A stretch of DNA of 64,000 nucleotides. It comes from an uncultured Carboxylicivirga sp. Lineage in GTDB: Bacteria > Bacteroidota > Bacteroidia > Bacteroidales > Marinilabiliaceae. Position numbers and translations under genes: made by a program. The DNA is taken from the NCBI RefSeq assembly GCF_963674565.1, contig NZ_OY771430.1, positions 3,038,001-3,102,000 on the forward strand, read 5' to 3'. Shown piece after piece: positions 48,141-56,954 of the stretch; positions within the stretch are counted from its first letter, which is position 1; each line of letters begins with the position of its first letter. The notes under the pieces are model-generated. The model searched no databases, had not been told where the DNA came from, and saw only the letters and a program-made list of their open reading frames with translations.

Positions 48141-48185
48141 AGCCATTTTGACGTAAATAAAACTTCAATTAAGTCATTTTGACAT
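48141..48185 (+). promoter_or_regulatory. Two palindromic sites upstream of hsp20
   Basis: GTCATTTTGAC at 48173-48183 is a perfect GTCA-TTT-TGAC palindrome. A near copy, gCCATTTTGAC, lies exactly 31 nt upstream (48142-48152), i.e. on the same DNA face. They look like binding sites for one regulator. Confidence 0.5.
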
Positions 48186-48228
48186 GTTTGTTTTAATATA
48201 ATAAAGACGAATTGTCTTAAAATACCTG

Positions 48229-48246
48229 TTGGCATTAATGTTGAAA
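48229..48246 (+). promoter_or_regulatory. Possible sigma-54-type promoter of hsp20
   Basis: ttGGcattaatgttGAaat has GG and GA separated by 10 nt, close to the -24/-12 pattern GG-N10-GC. It lies ~45 nt downstream of the palindromic sites and ~55 nt before the start codon. Confidence 0.35.
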
Positions 48247-48302
48247 TATCTTCTCCAAACAATGAAAAAAATTAAAAACTTAAAAAAATAGGAGATATAG
48301 TT

Positions 48303-48749
48303 ATGAAACTTGTACGAAAATTTAACGGACAATTACCAGAGACAAACGATTGGTTTAACAACTTCTTAGGAAGAGATTTTTTTGTAGAACCAGATCAATA
48401 TTTTGGCACCAGAAATAGTCAACCTAAGGTTAACATTAGAGAAAGTGAAGAAAGTTATCAGATTGAGGTAGCTGCACCGGGATATCAAAAAGATGAATTC
48501 AAAGTTGAAATTGACAACAACATCCTGACAATTTCGGTTGAAAAGAATAATGAACCAACAGATGAAAACATTAAGTATTCTCATTATGAATACAAATACG
48601 GTTCGTTTAGCAGATCTTTTACATTACCTAAAGGGAAAGTACAGGAATCTAAAATTGAAGCTCAATACACAAATGGGATTTTAACCATTTCAATTCCTAA
48701 AACTGAAGAGGCTAAACCAAAACCCAAACGAATACTGGAGATTCAATAA
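48303..48749 (+). CDS. Hsp20/alpha-crystallin family small heat-shock protein
   Basis: The 148-aa cytoplasmic chaperone holds unfolding proteins in a refoldable state. A short N-terminal arm (LPETNDWFNNFLGRDFF) is followed by the alpha-crystallin domain at about residues 42-138, with VAAPGYQKDEFKVEIDNN and the closing YTNGILTISIPK. A C-terminal tail ends in the I-x-I-like RILEI motif used for oligomer assembly. Two palindromes and a sigma-54-like element upstream suggest stress control. A terminator shared with the PorP/SprF-type gene lies downstream. Confidence 0.95.
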   Translation: MKLVRKFNGQLPETNDWFNNFLGRDFFVEPDQYFGTRNSQPKVNIRESEESYQIEVAAPGYQKDEFKVEIDNNILTISVEKNNEPTDENIKYSHYEYKYGSFSRSFTLPKGKVQESKIEAQYTNGILTISIPKTEEAKPKPKRILEIQ

Positions 48750-48766
48750 TATAGTCTGATTTCACT

Positions 48767-48799
48767 AAAAATGCCGCGGAACAATTACGCGGCATTTTT
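48767..48799. terminator. Bidirectional terminator after hsp20 and the PorP/SprF gene
   Basis: The arms aaaaatgccgcg and cgcggcattttt form a perfect 12-bp stem with a 9-nt loop. Confidence 0.9.
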
Positions 48800-48801
48800 A
48801 T

Positions 48802-49863
48802 TTAAAATATTCTTCTTCTCTTTTTGCGATATTTACCACCGCTACTATTCGGGTTAGCTGTTTCACTACAAGGAACTGCTGGTCGCTTACCGCCCATACG
48901 AAGATTCCCTTTCTGATTAAATTCAAAAATCATCGAAAGTTCGTGAGCTCCCTGAGTTGCCCAACCTAAATTTGATATTGTAATATCATAACTATATCCT
49001 ACGCGCACCATGCCAAAATCATATGCCAGTAATGCCACAATTGCATCCTGGTTAACTGCCGAGCTTTTTGCTTCATTAAAAATTGGTAACCCTCTATACC
49101 AAAAACCCAGTTCAAGAGGACCATTATACCAATAAAGTCCTACATCCAACTGATTTTGATTTGCCTGATTCTGATATCTGAATGATGTTGAAAAAGCTCT
49201 GTTCATGCCCTTGTTTCTGCGCCTTTCTGTCCATATATTATATCCTCCAAAAACCACTGACTTTAAATCAACCTCAGCTTTTTCATTCATAAATGAATAA
49301 TTCGGCTTAGCCAGATGATCAACCGTTACTCCAATCCAGTATTTTGAACTGTAAAAAAATACAGAAGCAGCCAAATCTATATATTGAACCTGTTCATTGG
49401 TTAACCGATCCCAACCACCAGATCCACCACCAGACCCAGGCGGTTGATCAGGAAAAATAATTTTACTGAAATCGACGGCTTTATTTCCGTACGAAAACTG
49501 AATAGCAGGAATCACCTGCCAATCGCTCGACAATAAAAGGTTATAAGAATATTGAAAAGCTGCCTGTGTGGTAGTCAAACCAGCACTACCCGCTTTATCC
49601 TGTATCAAATAAAAACCTATTCCACTATTAAAACTGGAAAAGAAATTATCAAAAGAAACAGAGGCAGTGGAAAAAGCTTCATTAATTGCTGGCCATTGAT
49701 TACGGTAATTCATAATAAGCCTACCTCCATCTGTTGCTCCTGCTAACGAAGGACTTAAATACAAAGGATTGGCATAGAACTGCGAAAAATGCATATCCTG
49801 CCCTTTTGCACCAACAAAATAAAAGAGACTTATTATTATATATATACCAACTCTATTCTTCAT
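48802..49863 (-). CDS. PorP/SprF family T9SS outer-membrane protein
   Basis: The 353-aa protein has a signal peptide (YIIISLFYFVGAKGQ) and the PorP/SprF signature QDMHFSQFYANPLYLSPSLAGAT right after cleavage. A beta-barrel-like pattern follows with family words NYRNQWP and GIGFYLIQDKAG. Such proteins help secrete or anchor partners bearing T9SS type B (CHU_C) domains. Its start codon overlaps the stop of the upstream PKD/CHU_C gene by one base (TAATG), so the pair is translationally coupled and probably forms a substrate-partner unit. The C-terminus is basic (KYRKKRRRIF). Confidence 0.93.
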   Translation of the reverse strand: MKNRVGIYIIISLFYFVGAKGQDMHFSQFYANPLYLSPSLAGATDGGRLIMNYRNQWPAINEAFSTASVSFDNFFSSFNSGIGFYLIQDKAGSAGLTTTQAAFQYSYNLLLSSDWQVIPAIQFSYGNKAVDFSKIIFPDQPPGSGGGSGGWDRLTNEQVQYIDLAASVFFYSSKYWIGVTVDHLAKPNYSFMNEKAEVDLKSVVFGGYNIWTERRRNKGMNRAFSTSFRYQNQANQNQLDVGLYWYNGPLELGFWYRGLPIFNEAKSSAVNQDAIVALLAYDFGMVRVGYSYDITISNLGWATQGAHELSMIFEFNQKGNLRMGGKRPAVPCSETANPNSSGGKYRKKRRRIF

Positions 49864-52800
49864 TATCTAAACAAGGTTACATCACCCGTGCGGGTTTCAA
49901 TGGTTCCATTAGAATATTTACAAACAACTTTCCAGATATATACGCCAGCAGCACATAACTTACCCCTGTAATAACCATCCCAACCAATCTTAACATCTTC
50001 ACTTTCGTAAATCAATTCACCCCAACGGGTAAATATCTTCAAATTATATTCAACAACACCATCCTGAACAAATGGGTAAAATACAAAATTATCAGGATCA
50101 CCTGCCGTATATTGCCCACCATTGGGACCATTGGGATTTGGTGTAAACGCATTCGGAAAATCAATCTCTCCGGCAGCTTCAGCCACAACTGCGCTCCTTA
50201 TAATACGTTCGTTTGTACAACCTTTATCATTCTCAACCAGCAGTGTAACATCGTATGTGCCGGGTTCCTGATACAAATATTGAATGGAATGTTCTGTTGA
50301 AGTATTACCATCTCCAAAATCCCATAAATATGCAACTGCACCTTCTGACTTATTGATAAAAGAAACAGTTTGTGGCAGTTTAACTTTTATTGGTCTTACC
50401 TCAAAATCAGCTACCGGAACTTCAAAAACAGTAACCGTTACATCATCCGCTTCAATTACTCCTCCTGACCCTTCAGCAGTTAAAGTCACCTTATAATCAC
50501 CGGTAGTATAATAGGTATGAGTTGGCTCTTTCTCTGTTGAAATATTTCCATCTCCAAAATCCCAAAGAAAAGTATGAGCATCTATACTATTATTATAAAA
50601 TTTAACAGTTAAAGGTGGACAGCCCAATGTATCAGGGCCGTAATCGATGGTTGGTAACATTGGCAGAATTTCAACAGCTTCATAAGTTGAATCGGAACAA
50701 TGCTCACCCTTCACAACTAATTTAATATCAAAATCACCTGATTCGGCATAAGTATAAGAAACAGGATTTTGTCCTTCATAACTATCTCCATTGCCCCACC
50801 ACCATGTATAATTCCATCCTGAATGAGCCGTTGTATTTTCAATAGTAACCGTTGAATTCGGCATTTGCTGACTCTTTGGACTGGCATTAAAAGAAGCATC
50901 AGGAGTTTTGTAAACCGTCACATTGGTATAGGCAGTATCTTTGCACCCAAACGAAGATTCTGCTATCATCGACACATCAAAAACCTGATCATTTAAGGTA
51001 GAATTCAAAAAGATATTCTTACCTGTATAAGAAGTCGATGAATTTCCATCTCCAAAATTCCAATAGAACTTATTAGCTCCTTCAGAATTATTAATGAAAC
51101 TTTCTTCATAAGGAGAACAGCCTTGCTCACCATCACTAATCGATGCCATAACTTTAGGAAATACCTGAACAATCGTTTCTGAAGAATCTTTACATGCATA
51201 GCTATTACCCACCACCAAACGGGTAGTATAATTTGCCATGGCATATTCATCGTTATCATAAACATGGACTATATTAGAACTTCCTGCAACCTCCTGTAAC
51301 GTTCCATCACCAAAATACCACTTGCTATATTCAGCACCAATGGATGAATTAGTAAGCTCCACATTCAATGGGGCACATCCTGAAGAAGGTGTGGTTTGAA
51401 AACTACTAACGGGACTAGGATTTACTGTTACAGTTGTGTATGCAGTATCTTTACATCCATACGAAGAAGTAGCAGTCATTGCTACGTTAAACACAGAAGG
51501 CTCAGTACCCGTATTTATAAATTCATTTATTCCGTTATAGCTATTAATTGTATTGCCATCACCAAAATCCCATGAAAAACTAACTGCACCAGCTGATTCA
51601 TTTAGAATTGTTTCCACAAATGGAGAACATCCAATACCTCCATCAGAGATACCTGCCTGAACAGCCGGAAATGCTTTTACTACTGAAGTTGACGAATCTT
51701 TACAACCAAAACTATTTTCAACCAATAGTTTTGCTGTAAATGTTTTCAAATCCAACTCTTCATTTAAATAGGTATGAGAAACCGATCCAGCAGCAGCTAT
51801 GTCAGTTGACTGCCCATCTCCAAAGAACCAATGACTTGTACCAGCACCCTGTGATTCATTTGTAAAATCAACCAATAATGGTGCACATCCTTCAGTTGGA
51901 GTACAAGAAAACATACTAACAGGACTTGGATTAACAGTAATAACTACCTGAGCCGTATCAAGACAACCAAACACTGATGAAGTGTATAAATTCACATCAA
52001 AGCTTTTACTACCTGCTGTTGTATTTTCAAAAATATGAGATATAGCATTTATACCAGACACTATCGTTCCATCGCCGAAATCCCAGTTATAAGAATAAGC
52101 ACCAGGATCACCTGAAAAATCTACTTTCAACGGATGACACCCTTCAATAGGTTCAGCAGTGAAGTCATATCCAACCAATGGATAAACGGTAATATAGGTA
52201 CTAGATGTATCCGGACAACCATAGGTATTATTCACTGCCAGTTTAACCTCATAAGATTTTACAAACGTTTCGGAGTTAATAAAAGTATGCGATACATCTT
52301 CGTCTGCCGAAGCTGAAGAACCATCACCAAACGTCCATTCATATTCAGTAGCACCTACCGATTCATTTGTAAAATCAACCAATAACGGACTACATCCCGG
52401 TGCCGGATCATTACTGAATTTTGAAATTGTATTTGGATTAACGGTAATGGTATATTCAACCGAATCTCGACAGCCATAATTACTATATGCTAAAAGCTTT
52501 AACGTATAATCGGCCGGCACCTGTAATGGATTTGAAAAAGTATGTGATGGATTAACCTGATTAGAACCAAAACCATCTCCAAAATCCCAAAGATAAAAAT
52601 CCGCATTTTGAGATTGATTCACAAATTGATTAGAATAAGGGCTACATCCTGCATCATCAAAAGGACCTACTTCAGCTGTAACCACCGGATAAAAATCAAT
52701 TGTTACAGTATCGCCACTTTCGCAGATATCGTTTATTTCTACCCAGGCAAACTTATATTTACCCGCAAGATCAACTGACACGTTTGTGTTTGCATCCAGA

Positions 52801-54782
52801 TTATTATCAAAAGTTGAAGATCCAGGCCCAGTAACCTGTTTCCATAAACCAGCACCAATATCCGGAGTTGCCACTAATAACATATCCAATCCACAGGTAT
52901 CTGCATCATTCATTACCTGAGGATTTGGAATTTGCACAAACGACACCTGCACCTCATCAACATCTGTACAACCATTGTTATCTTCTGTCCATTGAAATAT
53001 ATAATCACCATAGGTATCAACTATAACCAATGAATTAGGATCTCCCAAATCAGAAACTGAAGCATTACCTGGTCCGGTTACAAGAGACCATGTGCCGGAA
53101 CCTGTTGTTGGAACTGCCTCAAAGTAATATCTCAACCCACAAGACTTAGAATCAGGTCCTGCATTTGCAATCGGTGTTTCATAAACAACAACCGTTATAC
53201 TATCAGAATCCTCACATCCATGACTATCTAAAACATAGTATTGAAACTTAAACGTTCCGGCTTCGGTTGCATTAAAAACAGGATTTTCAACATCTGTTGC
53301 CGAAAGCAGATCAGTTCGGTCTCCAGTCCATGTATGTTGTATATAAACTCCAGATCCACCAACAGGATTAGGTTCAATAGCTTTAGACGAGCCTTTACAC
53401 AATTCAATATAATCATTGGCAAAGATGATGTCTACAGAATCTACCATTACTAATATAGTATCTTCATCATAGCAAGAATTATCATCTGTTACCCGATAAA
53501 TCAATTCATAATTACCTTCAACAGACGTAATAAACTGAGGAGTTTGTGAATTTACATTATTTAATGGTGCCGTATCTCCTTTCCAGAGATGAGTATATGG
53601 CAATGCTCCACCCGATGGATTTCCATCAAGATCAAGCTGTGTTCCCGGACATAAGTAAACGGGAGATCCCGTTGTAATACTTGCTGATGGTGCAGCAATT
53701 ACTTCAACAACAACCTGACCTGTTGCACTACAACTATTTCCATCTTCTACATAATAGTCGATTGTATGTGTACCAGCTCCTGCTGCAGAAGGGTCAAATA
53801 TTCCTGCATTAGTATCAATAATCCCAGGTCCAGACCAAACACCACCTGATGTAACAGCAGTAAGGGTAACAGGGTCTTCATTCTCACAGAAGGGACCGGC
53901 CGGATTCACTGTTCCATCCGGAATATCAACTATTAAGGCAATTGCAGTTGTTATTACAGGAGGATGATCTCCATTTATCGGATCGGCGGGAGTTCCCGGA
54001 ATATTCGGATCATCATACGGATTACATTGATTCCAGTTCCGAAGTGTTATTTCGAAATAGTCTCCAACATTATAATTATTTGGAATATAAATAGGTAATG
54101 CAGTGTTTAAAGGCGGTACCGGACCATAAATAGGTTCGGTGGTAACATCAACGGTGCCAGTCATTGGATAAGTTTCTAAAACCCCATTTACCAAGGCAGT
54201 GTTAATATTAGTCCCTCCTGTTCCGTATATCCATTGAATCCATCTTTTACGTTCGTTAATAAAGTCATTTTCATCTGGTGGAGTACAATTCCACTGACTG
54301 TTATCTACAAAAGTAACCGTACCATCATTACCAACACAAATAGGAAAAACCAAAGGATCAATGGCCATTTCTCCGCCATTATATTCATCCGTATCCCAAA
54401 CAGTTACATTCTGTGTTTGTATACTACTTGTACACTCAACACCATTAACAACTAACGAAACATTGGGCTCGTAATTACATTTATCACCCGCTATAGGATA
54501 TACATGAGAATATGTTAGTGTCCACTCATTACCACTTGTATTGATAGCAGGAATAATTTCAGCCGGATTACCATCATCCCACCGAAAAATGAATTCAACA
54601 CTGGTTCCTGCATTATTAACTCCTCTATAGGTTACAGTCCAGTCAACAGTTACCGGTGCACATAGTTTATCCGGTATTATATCGTTTGCTTTTGATATAA
54701 TATTACAATCCTGCCCCTTTCCAGTAACAAATAGAAAAAGCAGGTAGAATAATATTAAAAGAGCTCTTTTTTTACCGTCCAT
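49863..54782 (-). CDS. Large secreted PKD-repeat protein with T9SS type B (gliding-motility-type) sorting domain
   Basis: The 1639-aa protein has a signal peptide (LLILFYLLFLFVTGKGQ), an N-terminal ~650-residue region with Ig-like segments (including VTLTAVTSGGVWSGPGI), then about ten PKD domains at about 700-1510. Most have a (W/Y)xFGDG core and a C-(S/H/A/P)-P-x-x-V start. The last ~90 residues are a CHU_C-type sorting domain (FPNAFTPN...NLKIFTRWGELIYES...WDGYYRGK). It is thus a T9SS substrate, likely surface attached. The PorP/SprF gene follows with a one-base overlap. Repeated PKDs suggest a stalk or adhesin; ligand unknown. Confidence 0.9.
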   Translation of the reverse strand: MDGKKRALLILFYLLFLFVTGKGQDCNIISKANDIIPDKLCAPVTVDWTVTYRGVNNAGTSVEFIFRWDDGNPAEIIPAINTSGNEWTLTYSHVYPIAGDKCNYEPNVSLVVNGVECTSSIQTQNVTVWDTDEYNGGEMAIDPLVFPICVGNDGTVTFVDNSQWNCTPPDENDFINERKRWIQWIYGTGGTNINTALVNGVLETYPMTGTVDVTTEPIYGPVPPLNTALPIYIPNNYNVGDYFEITLRNWNQCNPYDDPNIPGTPADPINGDHPPVITTAIALIVDIPDGTVNPAGPFCENEDPVTLTAVTSGGVWSGPGIIDTNAGIFDPSAAGAGTHTIDYYVEDGNSCSATGQVVVEVIAAPSASITTGSPVYLCPGTQLDLDGNPSGGALPYTHLWKGDTAPLNNVNSQTPQFITSVEGNYELIYRVTDDNSCYDEDTILVMVDSVDIIFANDYIELCKGSSKAIEPNPVGGSGVYIQHTWTGDRTDLLSATDVENPVFNATEAGTFKFQYYVLDSHGCEDSDSITVVVYETPIANAGPDSKSCGLRYYFEAVPTTGSGTWSLVTGPGNASVSDLGDPNSLVIVDTYGDYIFQWTEDNNGCTDVDEVQVSFVQIPNPQVMNDADTCGLDMLLVATPDIGAGLWKQVTGPGSSTFDNNLDANTNVSVDLAGKYKFAWVEINDICESGDTVTIDFYPVVTAEVGPFDDAGCSPYSNQFVNQSQNADFYLWDFGDGFGSNQVNPSHTFSNPLQVPADYTLKLLAYSNYGCRDSVEYTITVNPNTISKFSNDPAPGCSPLLVDFTNESVGATEYEWTFGDGSSASADEDVSHTFINSETFVKSYEVKLAVNNTYGCPDTSSTYITVYPLVGYDFTAEPIEGCHPLKVDFSGDPGAYSYNWDFGDGTIVSGINAISHIFENTTAGSKSFDVNLYTSSVFGCLDTAQVVITVNPSPVSMFSCTPTEGCAPLLVDFTNESQGAGTSHWFFGDGQSTDIAAAGSVSHTYLNEELDLKTFTAKLLVENSFGCKDSSTSVVKAFPAVQAGISDGGIGCSPFVETILNESAGAVSFSWDFGDGNTINSYNGINEFINTGTEPSVFNVAMTATSSYGCKDTAYTTVTVNPSPVSSFQTTPSSGCAPLNVELTNSSIGAEYSKWYFGDGTLQEVAGSSNIVHVYDNDEYAMANYTTRLVVGNSYACKDSSETIVQVFPKVMASISDGEQGCSPYEESFINNSEGANKFYWNFGDGNSSTSYTGKNIFLNSTLNDQVFDVSMIAESSFGCKDTAYTNVTVYKTPDASFNASPKSQQMPNSTVTIENTTAHSGWNYTWWWGNGDSYEGQNPVSYTYAESGDFDIKLVVKGEHCSDSTYEAVEILPMLPTIDYGPDTLGCPPLTVKFYNNSIDAHTFLWDFGDGNISTEKEPTHTYYTTGDYKVTLTAEGSGGVIEADDVTVTVFEVPVADFEVRPIKVKLPQTVSFINKSEGAVAYLWDFGDGNTSTEHSIQYLYQEPGTYDVTLLVENDKGCTNERIIRSAVVAEAAGEIDFPNAFTPNPNGPNGGQYTAGDPDNFVFYPFVQDGVVEYNLKIFTRWGELIYESEDVKIGWDGYYRGKLCAAGVYIWKVVCKYSNGTIETRTGDVTLFR

Positions 54783-55082
54783 AAAGCCTTTCTAATATTA
54801 GTGTCGTACTTACATTGGCAAACGATAAAGAAACTATTGTATTGTTCAATGTTGGAGTTATCGTTAAACCGTGATTTTTGTCAGGTTTGATATTTTTCTG
54901 CAAAACGCTGAGTTTAATCATTTTTTAAACCCCGTTTCCTTGCAAATTTTACACAACCCAATTAACATACCCAACCGAAAAAATTCCTTTATCGGAGAGC
55001 ATTGACTGTAGTACGGCATATAATGTATTATAGTTCCGTTTAACAGGTTATTTTTTCGTTGTGTTTACAAATATATCAAGCT
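54783..55082. other. Divergent intergenic region
   Basis: 300 nt between the PKD protein and proline dehydrogenase genes. A weak promoter-like pair for the PKD gene (minus strand TTG near 54849, ATCGTTTG near 54826-54819) is the only signal seen. Confidence 0.35.
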
Positions 55083-55994
55083 ATGATCAATAAATTAATT
55101 GCACAGACGATACCATTCTTCCCCAAAAAATTCGTGTGGATTTTTTCAAAAAAATACATTGCCGGGGAAACAATCGAAGAAGCAATATCAGCCTCCAAAC
55201 AGCTTAATGACAAAAACATAGCTGTTACAATTGACCTTTTAGGCGAATTTATTAAAAACATTGAAGAAGCAAAAGAAAATAAAGATAATTACCTGAATAT
55301 TATTGAGCAATTTGAGGCTAACAAGGTGCGGGGAAATTATTCGCTAAAACCTACCAGCTTTGGCCTTTTAATTGATAAAGAAGTATGTTTTAACTATATC
55401 AGGGAGATTGTAGCAAAGGCTGCTGAATATAATAACTTCATACGAATTGATATGGAGGATTCGGCATGTGTAGATTTAGAAATTGAATTATACAGAAGAT
55501 TAAAGGCCGACTTCCCTAAAAACGTTGGTTTGGTGGTTCAGGCCTATCTTAGACGTACATACTCAGATCTGGAGAAGTTAATGGATATTCACAACGAAGA
55601 AACGCCATTAAACTATCGTTTGTGCAAAGGAATCTATGTTGAACCGAAAGAAATTGCTTTTAAGGATCCTAAAAAGGTAAATGAAGCATACCTGAAGAAT
55701 TTGGAATATTTACTTACTAATAAAGTATTTGTTGGTATTGCCACACATGACAGAAAACTTGTTGAAGGCGCTTATCAGATTATTGAAAAGCATAACATTC
55801 CTAAAAATCAGTTTGAATTCCAAATGTTATATGGCGTTACACCTGAATTGAGAAAAGAAATTCTTGATAATGGATACAGTATGCGAGTTTATGTTCCATA
55901 TGGTAAAGATTGGTTTGGTTATAGTACACGAAGACTAAAAGAGAATCCGAAAATGGCAAGCCATATTATTAAATCTTTGTTTGTTCGAGGTTAG
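55083..55994 (+). CDS. Proline dehydrogenase family protein
   Basis: The 303-aa product is a PRODH-type TIM barrel, a flavoenzyme that oxidises proline to pyrroline-5-carboxylate and passes electrons to quinone. Family segments are visible: FIRIDMEDS, RLCKGIYVEP, FVGIATHD, EFQMLYGVTPELR and the C-terminal RVYVPYGKDWFGYSTRRLKENP. The length fits monofunctional bacterial PRODH. I chose the ATG at 55083 over a TTG at 55059. No P5C dehydrogenase gene is adjacent. The gene is closed by a strong terminator. Confidence 0.9.
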   Translation: MINKLIAQTIPFFPKKFVWIFSKKYIAGETIEEAISASKQLNDKNIAVTIDLLGEFIKNIEEAKENKDNYLNIIEQFEANKVRGNYSLKPTSFGLLIDKEVCFNYIREIVAKAAEYNNFIRIDMEDSACVDLEIELYRRLKADFPKNVGLVVQAYLRRTYSDLEKLMDIHNEETPLNYRLCKGIYVEPKEIAFKDPKKVNEAYLKNLEYLLTNKVFVGIATHDRKLVEGAYQIIEKHNIPKNQFEFQMLYGVTPELRKEILDNGYSMRVYVPYGKDWFGYSTRRLKENPKMASHIIKSLFVRG

Positions 55995-56014
55995 CACCTA
56001 AATATTTAAACCAA

Positions 56015-56053
56015 GTAAAAAGGCTATTCAATAATTTGAATAGCCTTTTTTTA
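56015..56053. terminator. Terminator between proline dehydrogenase and the small membrane protein gene
   Basis: The arms aaaaaggctattcaa and ttgaatagccttttt pair perfectly with a short loop; T-runs lie on both strands. Confidence 0.85.
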
Positions 56054-56056
56054 TGA

Positions 56057-56305
56057 TTAACATCTTCCTCTTGAACATGGACTATTTGTGACAAACAAAC
56101 CAAATAACCCTCCCACAATAACATGATTTAATACTTCACCCATCTCTATAGCCGAAACAGTTTTGGCATCTGTCAAATAATAAACAACAAAACCAATTAC
56201 TGCACCACCAACCATGTAAATGGCAGTTTTTTGAATATGTTTAGATTGTAATGTTCTTCTTAACCAAGAACCTTCCGGTTTTAAATCTAATTTTTTAAAT
56301 TCCAT
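56057..56305 (-). CDS. Small membrane protein of unknown function
   Basis: The 82-aa protein has a basic N-terminal segment (about residues 1-25) and two likely membrane helices: TAIYMVGGAVIGFVVYYL (about 27-44) and VIVGGLFGLFVT (about 63-74). The short Cys-containing tail is SPCSRGRC. I recognise no family. Coding status is supported by its size, hydrophobic organisation and a terminator right after its stop codon. The two Cys residues near the end could form a disulfide or bind metal. Confidence 0.55.
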   Translation of the reverse strand: MEFKKLDLKPEGSWLRRTLQSKHIQKTAIYMVGGAVIGFVVYYLTDAKTVSAIEMGEVLNHVIVGGLFGLFVTNSPCSRGRC

Positions 56306-56479
56306 ATCTACATATTTAGATTTTTCAATACAAACATAAACATTCCATTTGAATTCAAAAAATCAAATTACAATTCACCTGTAAACCAATGAAATGCTAA
56401 AACACGTTAAATTTTATTATCTAGATATTTACATTTTTATATTTATCTTACATTTGCTCAAAATATTAAACATTACTCT

Positions 56480-56923
56480 ATGGAAATTTATAATTATTTC
56501 GAGTACAACAATACATTATCAGCTGGAGGCCAACCTACAGTAGATCAAATTCAAGAATTAAAAAACAAAGGTTTCGAAGCCATTGTGAGTCTATCTCCTG
56601 TAAGCACAAAAAATTATCTGCATAACGAAGCTGAACTAACTGAAAAATTAGGAATAGATTTTATACATTTCCCTGTTGACTGTAGTCAGCTTCAACCAAT
56701 CCATTACACAACCTTCAAAGGAATTATGCATGGTTTGAATGGGAAGAAAATATTCGTCCACTGTGGAGGAAACATAAAGACATCAAACCTGATTCATATG
56801 TATAAAGTATTAGAATTAGGTGTTAATGAATCAGATTCATTAAACGAATTGAAACAAATTCAAAATCCTGAAGAAAAATGGTTCAGCTATTTTAAATCAT
56901 TCGGGATGCAAGGATTAAACTAA
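56480..56923 (+). CDS. DUF442/dual-specificity-phosphatase-like protein
   Basis: The 147-aa protein resembles the small tyrosine-phosphatase-like fold of beta-lactamase-hydrolase-like (DUF442) proteins: an SAGGQPTVDQIQELKNKGF start, then VSLSP, and a P-loop-like VHCGGNIKTSNLI with H94-C95. Related proteins carry Arg at about the position of K100 (HC-x-x-N-x-R); here the Arg is replaced by Lys, so catalysis is doubtful. A perfect -7 box (TACATTTG, 56449-56456) lies 24 nt upstream of the start. Confidence 0.7.
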   Translation: MEIYNYFEYNNTLSAGGQPTVDQIQELKNKGFEAIVSLSPVSTKNYLHNEAELTEKLGIDFIHFPVDCSQLQPIHYTTFKGIMHGLNGKKIFVHCGGNIKTSNLIHMYKVLELGVNESDSLNELKQIQNPEEKWFSYFKSFGMQGLN

Positions 56924-56927
56924 TTTC

Positions 56928-56953
56928 AGGGCTGTCTCATGACAGCCTTTTTT
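56928..56953. terminator. Terminator between the DUF442-like and MATE genes
   Basis: The stem ggctgtc / gacagcc with loop tcat is followed by TTTTTTT on the plus strand. It lies between convergent genes. Confidence 0.8.
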
Positions 56954-56954
56954 A

